Shown here one piece after another: positions 46,669-57,628 of a DNA stretch of 64,000 bases. A model generated the notes under the pieces. It saw only the letters and a program-made list of their open reading frames with translations, made no database searches and had not been told where the DNA came from. The stretch's first letter is position 1. Every line of letters starts with the position of its first letter. This DNA comes from Eulemur rufifrons (Eukaryota; Chordata; Mammalia; Primates; Lemuridae), in assembly GCF_041146395.1 (NCBI RefSeq), contig NC_090984.1:127414280-127478279 (forward strand). The letters run 5' to 3'. A program made the translations under genes and the position numbers.

Positions 46669-46699
<31 letters not shown>

Positions 46700-49440
46700 C
46701 TCACCCGGCCACTGTGGGTGCACCTGTAGTCCCAGATACTTGGGTGGCTGAGGCAGTGGGATCACTTGTGCCCATTACTTTGAGGTTGCAGTGAGCTATG
46801 ACGATGACACTGTTCTGTAGCCTAGGTGGCATAACATGACTCTCTTTCCAAAAGAACAAAGAAGAAAAAAAAACATAGAAAGGAAAAGAAAATATTTATG
46901 CCAGTTTCGAGCAATATTATGTGATAAAATGGTCAGCCTCATCATTGTAGCATTTATGCCCATCAGGAATTCGTGTGCATGTGGGCGTGTGACAGAGTTC
47001 TAGTCACAGAGGCAGGAGAGAGTCTCTGTTGTGACCTTGCTGATCCTTCAGGGGAAATTTCAGAAATGTGTCTTCTCCTCTTCCACCCTTGTCCTATCTG
47101 TGGGACCCTGAAAACACTCTCACCACGTCCACACAAGAGGGGACTGGGGGATGAAGTGGACGTTTCCTGCATATCAGTGTGAAACGTTGAGACAAGAAGC
47201 TTCTTGTGTGGATGAACTTTTGAAATTGGCAAAGATGGAGCCACTCACATCACGGCTTCTTGTTTCATTAGATTATGATTTTCCTTAGTGTTTATTTACT
47301 TCATGTGGCCATTACTTTTTGCTAAAATAGCAGATATGATGGTCTAGAGGCATTAAAATCAAAAGTACCTCATTTCCTAGTCAGGAGCCCCCGCTGAGGT
47401 GAACAGTGGCGTGTGGTTCACTCTGTGCTAGGACACGTGGCTGAAAGCTAAGTGTGGGCACAGAGCTATTTTGTCTGCATCAGTGAAAAGTTCTGTATAT
47501 TCCTTGGATTAGATTCTCATTGAGACCCTTGAGACAATAGTATTTGTTGATCAATCACACTTCAGTAATAAAACTTTAAGTTACTAAACAGAGATTCATA
47601 TTACAGAAGAAAAATTTCCATTACAATGTTGTGCTCAACTGGAGGTAAAATCAGCCCATGTGGGAGAAGTCATTTTCCTTTTTAGTGCTTGTCAATTAGT
47701 AGAAAACTGGGATTGAATTGGTATGTTTTTAGAGTAGTACATGAACTTGGGATATTTTGCAAACCAAAGGGTTTCTCAAAAGTTCTGGAAAACCTATCAA
47801 AATTAACCAAAGTTAAGGAACTTTGAGATAGACTTCTAAATCCTAGAGATCCAACTAAAGTAAACAGGAATCATGCAAAAAAATAACATGGGGATTAAAG
47901 AAGTGCTGTGGGAGGTCATTCTCCAGAACAAGCACCCTAAACCTACTTTGTGATGCCGTCTAAGCTTGTGAGGCGTCACCACTGCTCACGTATCACACCG
48001 TCCACTCATTGGAAATCTTCAGAAAACGTTGATCTAATTAGTATTATGAAATATAAGTGTCACAGTTTTAAGCAATTCTTGAACTCCTTCACCATTCTAC
48101 CATGAGCACTTCTTACAGCATTGTGGTCCAGTCCCTCCAGGACACATCAGTTGTTACCCTATGACTTGGTAGCTGCACTGAAGGAACATTTAGATTTTAC
48201 CACAACTGCTAGCATTTCCCCTATTGCATGCGAGAGCAAACAATTTTGTAAGCAGTTCATGTGTTAGAGACACTCCTATCACCACAGATTCAGGCTGCCT
48301 TTTACTACATCTTTTCAGCAGTCTCTCATCGTGCTCAACCACGACATAGTGTGTGTTGGAGAAACATCAGGAAAAAACTGGTCTTGAGCCAGACTGGAAC
48401 AAATATTATTAAGGACTTTAAGGGAAACACAGCAGTGCATTTCCAGGGAGGAAACCCTCGGGTTCATATTTGACAACGACAGCATCAGTTCAGAATTCTA
48501 GACACTTGGAAGGCTGGTGTGGTAGAGAATGTCAAACTGAGCATCCTTGTAGAACCTGTGGAAGTTCTGGAATTTTGAAGCCCACAGCAGACCCAGGGCC
48601 TCCAGGATAAGCCGATGAGCTTGGACAGTGAAAAGCTTCCCCCATGACATTGGACCAAGACCCGATCTAACTCCTCCTCCTGCTCATCCTCATTAGTACC
48701 ATCATTTGTTCATAGTAATGAAATGTCTTCTTTTTTCCTGCTGACCGCATGGTTTTTCACCCATAATGGCCTTTGCCTCCTTTTCAAAAATTTTTTAAAA
48801 ATATTTCCTAGTTATTGAGTGGAATAAGAAGTTAGAGTCTCTTATCTGGTGTCTTTCCACTGGCATCTGAAGGCCCATCCTTCATCTTGCCTGTTTGCCC
48901 CACTCATGGGAATCCTAGGAAGGAATCACAGGTGCTTTCTCACCAGATGGCTGTCACGGGCCCAGACCCCACCAGACCCTCCCTTTCGCACCAGGCAACT
49001 GTTGTGGAAACCTGAGCCAGTCTCCCCTCTTGTCCTAAGAAGCCACTTGGGACTGTCTTGAGAGGCCTGCCCTGCTCCGCAGACACCTCAGTGGTGGAGA
49101 GACTCACCCTTCCCATGTGCACTCAGTGTGTGAGTGTGTGTATGCATGTGTGTGTGTGTGTGTGTGTGTGTAGGCGTCTAACACCATCAGAGTCAACATC
49201 TACACTAAATGTCGGTGGGTCCCTCTTCCCTTGAATTGTGTCCGATATAATCGATGTCAGCCTCATGCTGGGACTCTGAGCACCACAGGGTCTTCCTTCT
49301 CTTCCTTAGGATGCTGACTCCGTCTGACCCAGATGTCCCTCAGACGTATTCAGAAGGATTGAGAATTAATGTACATTTGGGGACAGGAGAAAGAGACTGG
49401 AATCCAACCTCTGCCTTTTGTGCAGGTGAGAATATTTTCT
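46405..49440. repeat. Module Z copy 3
   Basis: Paralogous to Z1 and Z2. It holds the old Alu (46553-46885) with an expanded (TA)n at 46675-46699 and a TG repeat at 49124-49171. The 117-codon frame of Z1 and Z2 is broken here near 48290 and has a stop near 48471. It leads into V gene F. Confidence 0.85.
46675..46699 (+). repeat. TA microsatellite in the Z3 old Alu
   Basis: A (TA)n run that is short in Z1 and Z2 ('acatatatgtatctc', 'acatatatatatctc') and has expanded in this copy. Confidence 0.92.
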
Positions 49441-49651
49441 CTCATAACCACAAACATATTTAACTCAGAGACTGCAGAGGGAAACAAAGAATCGTGAATT
49501 CAGAGAAGTTCCCCAGAAGAAACCGATTTCTGGAGAGGAAGCCACGACCCTGAGAGGAAACCAGCCCTTACCCTGCACCTGCACCTGCCTTGGGCTGACT
49601 CTGCTCCTTGTGTCCCACGCGCCCCCTGGTGGCCCCGCGCACCCTGCAGGA

Positions 49652-49690
49652 GGTTTGTGTCTGGGCTCACACTGATGTCCCCTCACTGTG
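49652..49690 (-). promoter_or_regulatory. V gene F recombination signal
   Basis: Minus strand: heptamer CACAGTG (49684-49690), 23-nt spacer, nonamer ACACAAACC (49652-49660). Consensus. Confidence 0.95.
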
Positions 49691-50147
49691 TCTCTTGCAC
49701 AGTAGTACAGGGCCGTGTCCTCGGCTCTCAGACTGTTCATTTGCAGAGACAGCGTGTTCTTGCTGTTGTCTCTGGAGATGGTGAATCGGCCCTTCACGGC
49801 GTCTGCGTAGTATGTGCTACCACCATCGTAACTAATGCTTGAGACCCACTCCAGCCCCTTCCCTGGAGCCTGGCGGACCCAGCTCATGTAGTAGTCAGTG
49901 AAGGTGAATCCGGAGGCTGCACAGGAGAGTCTCAGGGACCCCCCAGGCTGGACCAAGCCTCCCCCAGACTCCACGAGCTGCACCTCACACTGGACACCTG
50001 CAAACACAGACACAGCCTGGTCAGAAACTGCCACACACACCCCTGTTTCTCTCACTCACATCCCCTCCCACACCCAATATCTCTAGTTCTCCATGAATTA
50101 CCTTGTAACAGAGCCACAAGGAAAACCCAGCACAGTCCAGACTCCAT
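49691..50147 (-). CDS. IGHV3-family V gene F, functional-looking
   Basis: Leader exon 50102-50147 ([15 protein letters not shown]; the leader Cys is shared only with gene G), V exon 49691-49997 (307 nt). CDR1 is GFTFTDYY, then M-S-W-V-R-Q. CDR2 is ISYDGGST. Framework 3 matches the array consensus and the exon ends YYCARD. No stops. RSS and octamer are consensus. Its 5' flank (module T) is shared with gene G, while its 3' flank is of the gene A type. Confidence 0.96.
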
Positions 50148-50272
50148 GGTGAGTGTCTGTGTTCAGTCCTGATCTCCAAATGGGGACACCTGGGAATGCC
50201 GGGGCTGGGGCTCCTGTCCCAGAGCTGCAGGGTGAGGGCTGGGCTGGTTTTCATCAGCAGAGGGAGGGCCCT

Positions 50273-50280
50273 ATTTGCAT
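50273..50280 (-). promoter_or_regulatory. Octamer of V gene F
   Basis: ATGCAAAT on the minus strand about 126 bp upstream of the ATG. Confidence 0.93.
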
Positions 50281-50329
50281 GTCCCCTGCTATATAGCAAG
50301 CCCTGAGGTGGGACAGCTGAGGGAGGGCA

Positions 50330-50805
50330 AGACCAGAAAAAAACTGGGTGACTGTACAGTGATTCATAGCCCGTGTTCACTTATTTAATTTACAGACACA
50401 TGGAAACAATGTTTGTAGGTGTGAAGTTTCCATGTATTTTACAGATGTAAAAGTAAGATTAGGCACATAAGGAAGTTGTGTGATATTTCCAGAGACACAT
50501 ATCTGGGAATGTCAGTGTCTGGGCCATGATCCCGTCCTTGGAACACACTGCAGGCCAAACCTGGACATGCCTAGGGTGGATTCTAGAGCCCCGATTTTAT
50601 AATAACAAGATAAAACCAGTTTCTTGCCTCTCTGCCTTTTTTTTTTTTTTTTTTGAAAAATATATAGAAAGCCTGGCACACAGGCTTAATGCAGATAACT
50701 GAACCTAAAATCTCCCTTATTATCTATTTGTCCATTGCTCCTTCTCTACCAAATCATCTATTAATTGTTCATATTAACTTTAATGAGGCATAGTTGGTAC
50801 TCAGT
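50330..50805. repeat. Module T copy 1 (5' flank of V gene F)
   Basis: AT-rich, matching 63175-63650 upstream of gene G. It contains a pyrimidine/T run at 50636-50654 that is shorter in the other copy. It ends where the outer duplication begins. Confidence 0.85.
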
Positions 50806-50823
50806 GGCCTAGGAGTGCGTCAT

Positions 50824-53319
50824 GACCTTACACAGCCCATTAGCAGATCTATTCTGTCCTGGAGACTGAGGAGAAATCTTCCCACGGGGAAGCCTCGTAC
50901 TCACGCAGGGAGGGGACTGAGATCTGGCTCGTTTGGGTCCTTCCTGCTTTCTCTCCCTGAACCTCCCATGTACTGCGGTTCCCATCTCCCCTGAGAGATT
51001 GTTACGTTACCGCTGTTATGTGAGAGCCTGACCTGCCCTTCCCTCCATCCAAAAGGAGGTGACTGCAGAGGATGTTGCGTGGGAAAGGCCAGCTGGGCTG
51101 AATGGTGTCTACTTCCAGCCTATACCTGAACCCTCCTTCTCTTATGTAGATCCGGACACAGCCGGGTCCCTCCCCACAATGTCTCCAGGAGTTTCCCCAG
51201 GCCTTTTTCTTCTTCCACACTGAGCATGTCCTGGACACGCCACAGGCCTTCCCTGAGGTCTGTGGCCAGGCCCAGCCCTGCGAAGGGATTCCATCCCTCA
51301 GAGGGCACCAGGGAGGACGTCACTTGGAGAAGCTGGATGCTGTGTCCCCGAAAGGGCAGGACCTCAACTGTGCAGCTCTGACCAGAACAGGGCTCGGAGA
51401 ATCTGCCCACATGGAAACAAGTGGCAGAAAACACTGGAAGAATATGATGTGAGTCAAGTTATGGGCATTTTCTTGGAATGGTGGAGTCAATTCCCAGGGA
51501 TTCGGAACACAGTGTGTTCAGGCAGGGTCTGCGGCTGAAGAGGAACACAAGACCGGACGAGAAGTGGCCACCACGCAGACTGCAGAAGATCGGGGGACGG
51601 GGCAGGAATCAACTCCTGACACAACTCAGGAGTTTATGAAGTTTCTGATGTAACAACTTTCCCGATTTTATTGCATTTCACCAGTGACGTTAAATGGGAA
51701 ATTTCAGACCTATATTGACAACAGAAATAGAATGTGAAGTCGCCCCTCTGCCTGTTCTAAAACACCCACAGGACATGCTGAAATGCTGTCAGAGAAAAAT
51801 GATGCACGATGCGGAGCCCGTGGCCTGCAGACTGCATAGCCGGGCGGCCCCCTCTCCAGGGCCTGTCCTGGAAGCAGCCACAGATGCCACGAGCAGAAGA
51901 GACAGCGGAACAAAAGATGGCACAGCAGTGACCAAGAACATTGACAGCAGTAGGTCCCTTCGTGTGCGATCAGCGAGAAGGCTCTGAAGAGAAGAAGTGC
52001 CCGATCCGCTCCCTAACCGGAAGTATTCAGGGTGCTTGGACGGCGACAAGGCCAACACCTGTCAGTACCCAGGGGACGCCTTGCTGCTCTGTCGGCGAAA
52101 CTCTGCTCACCCGAGCTCCAAGGTATCGGGTGTCAAGAGTGACACAGATTTTCCCAAACTCTCAGCTATTCCTTGTAATACATGAGCCTCAGCCGAATAA
52201 CGTTCTTTGCTACTTTTAAATAAGACACTTTCAAGTTAAAGAGACTTTACCAAAGTGATTATAATGTCCCATGCACAGCAGATACTTCTGTAATCTTAAT
52301 CAAACGTATCTATTTGGTTTGTACCGTTGACTATTCTATGATATTGGATGATAAACCCAGAAAATACCTGTATATCTTATTTTATATTGAGCAGGCTAAA
52401 ATTTCCATAGACGTGATATAAAGGTTTGCACAAAAGTTATTGAAGTTCCAACACACTCTAATAGATGAAAGGGATCCACTACCCAACTTCCCTAAACTAC
52501 TTAAAGCCAAAAGCAAAGGAAGGTCTCAAACCTACACCTGAATGTTCTCGACACCTGACAACAGCCAACTGAATTGTTGTCCCTCACTGTCTCCTAATTC
52601 CTAATCGCAATACCCTCCTGCCACCAATGCCCTGATGCCACTGTGTTGGGGGAGAGAGTCCGTGCCCTGCCCTCCTCAGCGGGCGCTAGGATGGGACAGG
52701 CAGTCACGAGGGCCACCCCTGAGGGGACAGCAACACAGGCAGGCGGGGATGCCTCGGGGGTTCTCCCTGCTCCGCAGAGGACACGAGAGGCGCCTTCACC
52801 TCTGAGGAGGGCAAAGGCCAGCACAGCTCGCGGGACCCACTGCGGGCCTTCCCGAGGGCAGGCTCGGTTCCTGACCCACTGTCCGCTTCCACCCTCCCTA
52901 GAGCGGCCTCTTTTCCCAGGCACCATCGTTTGCCTTCCTTGGAATTCCACAAATGAGTCGGCAAGTTATGGCACCAGAGTAATAGATGCATGTCTGTATC
53001 AATTGGCCAGAACCCACAGAAGGGACGGCACCAACGGCGACACCAAACTCAAGCTGTGGATTTTGGGTAATGATGACGTCTAAAGGTAGGTTCGTCCATT
53101 GCAACCTATTCATGAACCTGTCACAGTGTGTCCACACCGAGGAAGTTCTCGCATGCGCAGGCCGGGAGTGAACAGGAACTCTCTGGACCTTCTCTCGATG
53201 GTACTGTGAACTTAAAACCACCGTAAAATAAATTTCATTTAAAAGAAATAAGAAAGACATTTTGGCCATTTCTTATATATTAAAAGGCATGTACCTTGTG
53301 ATTAAGAATTCTTACTCCA
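50824..53319. other. Non-genic flank within outer duplication copy 2
   Basis: Same content as 507-2860: GC-rich sequence with overlapping open frames, then AT-rich sequence and an old repeat-like end at 53080-53230. The 92-codon plus-strand frame is again open (51941-52219). No gene recognised. Confidence 0.5.
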
Positions 53320-53652
53320 GGCCGGGCGCGGTGGCTCACGCCTGTAATCCTAGCACTCTGGGAGGCCGAGGCGGGTGGATCGGTCAAGGTCAGGAGTTCG
53401 AGATCAGCCTGAGCAAGAGCGAGACCCCGTCTCTACTAAAAATAGAAAGAAATTATGTGGCCAACTAAAATATATATAGAAAAAATTAGCCGGGCATGGT
53501 GGCGCATGCCTGTAGTCCCAGCCACTCGGGAGGCTGAGGCGGAAGGATCGCTTAAGCCCAGGAGTTTGAGGTTTCTGTGAGCTAGGCTGACACCACGGCA
53601 CTCATTCTAGCCTGGGCAACAAAGTGAGACTCTGCCAAAAAAAAAAAAAAAA
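53320..53652 (+). mobile_element. Alu element, outer copy 2
   Basis: Orthologous within the duplication to the Alu at 2872: same position and same aattcttactcca target duplication. The tail is pure poly(A) here, while copy 1 has evolved an AAT-rich tail. Confidence 0.93.
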
Positions 53653-53934
53653 AGAATTCTTACTCCAATTTATTTACCCAACTGATGTGAAAACTCTTGT
53701 TCACGTTAATAACTTGATGGAAATGCTTGTACCAGCTTTATTAGTTTGAGTCTTCCGTAGTTCTCTAAGCTCTGTTGATACGATGACAAGTGGATGAAAT
53801 CTTTGCAATGTAATTAGAATGCATACACGTGTCACATATTCCTTTTCCTCAACTAACTAACCCATATTGGGAAACATTTCAACCTAATGTCCCTCATCAC
53901 TTTCTCATCCCCAGCACAGCTGCGTCTCCCTCAG

Positions 53935-53972
53935 GGTTTCTGACCCCTCAGGATGTGGGTTGTCACACTGTG
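53935..53972 (-). promoter_or_regulatory. IGHV1 copy 2 recombination signal sequence
   Basis: Minus strand: heptamer CACAGTG (53966-53972), 22-nt spacer, nonamer TCAGAAACC (53935-53943). Identical spacing to copy 1, so the short spacer predates the duplication. Confidence 0.85.
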
Positions 53973-54407
53973 TCTCTCGCACAGTAATACACGGCCGTGT
54001 CCTCGGGTCGCAGACTGCTCAGCTCCATGAAGCCTGTGCTGCTAGACGTGTCCCTGGTCATGGTGACTCTGCCCTGGAACTTCTGTGCGTAGTTTGTTGC
54101 TCCATTGCTAGGGTTGATCCGTCCCATCCACTCCAGCCCTTGTCCAGGGGTCTGTCGCACCCAGTGCATGTAGTAGCTGGTGAAGGTGTATCCGGAAGCC
54201 TTGCAGGACACCTTCACGGAGGCCCCAGGTGGCTTCACCTAAGCCCCGGACTGCACCAGCTGGACCTGGGAGCGGGCGCCTGTGCAGAGGAGACAGGACT
54301 GGGTGAGTCCCCCTGGCTGGGTCTGAGCCCCTCCTCACCCTGGGACTGGGGAGCCCCTCACCTGTCGCTGCGGCCACCAGGAAGAGGATCCTCCAGGTCC
54401 AGTCCAT
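53973..54407 (-). pseudogene. IGHV1-family V gene with a nonsense codon in framework 1
   Basis: Leader exon 54362-54407 ([16 protein letters not shown]) with a good donor, V exon 53973-54279 (307 nt) after a TGCACAG acceptor. In the V exon Q-V-Q-L-V-Q-S-G-A is followed by a TAG stop where copy 1 has a Glu codon (GAG). Everything after is intact: first Cys, M-H-W-V-R-Q, G-L-E-W-M-G (with the Trp that copy 1 has lost), second Cys and YYCAR. Octamer, heptamer and RSS are present. A single base change therefore makes it a pseudogene; it could still rearrange but not encode a chain. Confidence 0.93.
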
Positions 54408-54514
54408 GGTGAGGAGCTGAGCTGCCAGGGGCTTCTCCACAGCAGGGACGTGGTGGTGGGGTGACGCTCTCGGGGCGCAGGCATAGCTGTATGTACCCCA
54501 GCAGACCTCAGGCC

Positions 54515-54531
54515 ATTTGCATATTCATGAG
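54515..54531 (-). promoter_or_regulatory. IGHV1 copy 2 octamer and heptamer promoter elements
   Basis: CTCATGA (54525-54531) and ATGCAAAT (54515-54522) on the minus strand, about 108 bp upstream of the ATG, unchanged from copy 1. Confidence 0.9.
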
Positions 54532-54539
54532 GCAGGACG

Positions 54540-55468
54540 ATTCATAGCCCTAGACCTGCCCCAGTGTGAGAAAGAGAACAGAGATGATGCGGGGGCCACA
54601 CAACAGGGCGATACCGAGGACAGGTGTCCCTGCAACCCCCTTGACTCCATGTGCACAGAGGTCCTCCCACTGAGGGACAAGCCGCCAAATACACGTTCTT
54701 CGCTGTGAACCCACGTGGGAAATGCACAGAGAGCCCTGGGACCATCTGTGCCATTTTATACCCAAAGGTCTTGTCCTTTGGATCCGTGAGTTCCCTGAAA
54801 TTTTCTGCCCATTTGTATATAAAAATGTTCCCTTGCCCCCAGCTGCTTACTCTTAGCACATGCAGGAGGGCTAGAGACGCTTTGTAAATGTGGCTTTCAT
54901 TAAAATATTGTGTTACTTAAACACAGCTGAGGAGGAATAATACGTCATATAAAATTCCTATTTTAGGTTTTTTAAAAAAGGAAGAGCCAGTCCCCAGGAG
55001 GAACCCCTCCCAGCCTCCTGTGCACCTGCTGCTGGCAGCAGCCTGTGCTGGGTGCTCCTGAGCGCCCCCTGCAGCCCAGCCCCTCCGGCAGCGGAGGTTC
55101 CCTCTGGGCTCCCAGAGCATCTTCCTCCCACTGTCCCAGCCCAGGGTGACCTGGCTGTGCCCCGGGTCACATGCTCCTTCACTGACAGCATGTGCTTTTG
55201 ACTGGAAACGGTGAACTGACCTTTCTAAACCCAGGGAGCTCTGCAGGGAGGCCCCAAGCAAGGATTCTGTGAGAGCCTCGGGGAGCCCCTTCCCTGGAGC
55301 TCCACAGGCCCTGGCCCGGCCACACCCACAGTGGTGCAGAAACCCTCGGGGCTTGGCAGGAGCCTCCTATCTCCTTGAAGTTCTTCTGGTTAAATGTCAC
55401 TTTAACCCACAGCTCATGGGCCTGGCTCAGAGCCGGCCACACAACTACTGATCCTGCAGGGCACAAAC
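54540..55468. other. Upstream flank of IGHV1 copy 2, non-genic
   Basis: Counterpart of 4100-5029. Open frames on both strands are unrecognised. Confidence 0.5.
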
Positions 55469-55572
55469 GCACACACACACACACTCACACACACACACAC
55501 AGTCACACACACACACACTCACACATTCACACTCACACACACTCTCACACACACACACACAGTCACACAGAC

Positions 55573-55605
<33 letters not shown>

Positions 55606-55618
55606 GTCACACACACTG
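55469..55618 (+). repeat. CA dinucleotide repeat, outer copy 2
   Basis: An imperfect (CA)n with CT, GT and CATT interruptions, arranged differently from the copy 1 tract at 5028-5206. Confidence 0.95.
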
Positions 55619-57167
55619 TGGCCCGTGTTCACAGCAGCCGGAGTGGTACTTCCCTTCTTCCCTGCATGTGGCACATGGGCCGAGCCCACACACTGACCCT
55701 GGGCCTGGGTATGTGCCCTTGTCAGACAGACAACAGCAAACACCTCACAACGGGAGAAAGGACCTGCCCACGCTGTGGGTTTGCCTGTTCTCCCGGCTAG
55801 AGGGACCCTGCAGATGCCCCTGAGTGGGGCCAGGGTTGCCCCTGGAGGGCCACACCCAGCAGAGCCATGTGCAGTCAGTGCAGCCAACACCGAGCTGCCT
55901 GGACTGTGGGGAGGGCCACCCTGGCCCTGCAGCCCAGCAGGCCCCCTCTCAGGGGCACAGCCAGGAGCCGGAGGGCAGGGCCCTGGGGACCTGGATGGGG
56001 CATCTCCCCAGGTGGAGAAGCAAGAACTGATCTTGGAAGAGGGGACTCAGGAGGGAGAGCTGGGAAGGTCCGAGTCCCTGAGGACCAGGGCCTGGGATGG
56101 GCCACCACCTGCTGCTTCCCCCATGGGGCATCTATTGTGGGCCATGTCCCTGTCCCATCTGGGCAGGGGGGATCCACGGGGTGACTGTCTTTTGCTTTTT
56201 ACTTCTCAAGTCCAGGAACAGAAGAGCCGCACTTGAAAACCACAGTGGAGGAGACACGTCTGCTTCCTGGTCCTGGCTGCAGTTGACGCTGAACATGGAC
56301 CCAGTGTCTCCGCTGGGGTGAGCAGGGGATGCACGTGGCCTGGGGAGGACACGGGTGATTGTACCAAGGTCCTGGATCCCACATCCCGTAGCAGGGCCCT
56401 TTGCAATGTGACTTCCTGGTGCCTCCTGCCCAGAGGAGGGGGCTGTGTCTGGCCCCAAACACAGGCTGTGCCTAGGGACTCCCTGGTGCCAACCACAGAG
56501 GTCATGAAGGTGCAGGGGTGCTGGGTGTCCCCAGTTCATTGCTGCCCAGGACACTGTGGAGACCAGCAGGGGTGTGAGCCGGGGCTGGGGGCCCCCTGGG
56601 AACCCACAACTGAGGGAAGTGAGGCCCTGATAATTCAGAGCAGGAGCTGTCGGCCAGCTCAGGTGGTGCTGCTGAGCCGGGTCAGCTCCTGGGTGGGCAG
56701 CAGCCGGGTGAGTGTGGCTCCTGCCCTGTGAGGGAGGCCAGGCTTCCCCGGGGCTCCCTCCTCACCAGCAAGGAAGGTGGCATTGACCATCCTGGTGTGC
56801 CCAGCCCGCTGTTCATCTCCCCTTTCTGACCTCCTCCTGGCCCGCAGGCCCTGCATCTGACACAGGGGCCGAGGCACTTCCTAGTCACCCCTGCACTTGC
56901 CCAAGCCCAGGGCGCTGCAGGAGAGACCTGGGTCTCCCTGGTTCTGTATCCTGGATGAGCCCAAGGGATTCCCAAGGAAATGCTGAATATTTCCATGGGG
57001 GGAAGAGAAACTTTGCAAATACCACAAAGGATGAGAAAGAAATGAGTCTGAGGTTGATGAGAGAGGGGTGCTGAGCATGTAGCTGCCAGAGGGTCCAAGT
57101 TCCTCTAGTGACCTCGGTTTTGTCCCCCTGTGTCTGGGCTCCCTACGTTCTCCTGCTCAGATATACT
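55619..57167. other. GC-rich non-genic stretch, outer copy 2
   Basis: Counterpart of 5207-6754. Small indels change the open frames relative to copy 1 (the 217-codon plus frame there becomes 153 codons and a different frame here), which argues against coding. Confidence 0.5.
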
Positions 57168-57628
57168 TGTTATGGTCTGAGACTTGAGAAATGACCACCT
57201 AAAGACCGAATTGAGCCAAATCACAAGTCTTTATTAGTGGACAGCGACTACTCTCTGCACAGCCAAAGGCAGCACAGAGAGCAGCAGCCAGCCTTTGAAA
57301 TGGAAAGTTTTTATATTGTAAGTCTGTGGGTGGAAAATTATTAAGGTTGAGCAAGCACGTGTACAAAAAGCCTAGAGTGAGCATTACGTCATTTTCTTAT
57401 CTTTGGTGTGACAGGATCTGGGCCATATTTTGTTCATGCAAAACATGAGTGTTGTAATCGCTTCATGCAAAACGTGGGGCTGGAATCATTTTACGCAGAA
57501 CATGGGTGTTATAGTCACTTAGAGATTTCTGTGTTGAGTGTACTGTCTTCAGTAAGCAGGAGCAAGCAGGTTTACAGAAGCAGAATGGCAGAGTAGTGAC
57601 TTTTCGGTGCGAAACTCAGACTGTAACA
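57168..57628 (-). mobile_element. 3' LTR of class I ERV, copy 2
   Basis: Same LTR as at 6755 with TGTTA/TAACA ends, and the polypurine tract AGTGGGGAA directly upstream in sense orientation (57629-57637). It is the 3' LTR of the fuller ERV copy. No matching 5' LTR was found at the other end of the element. Confidence 0.88.
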
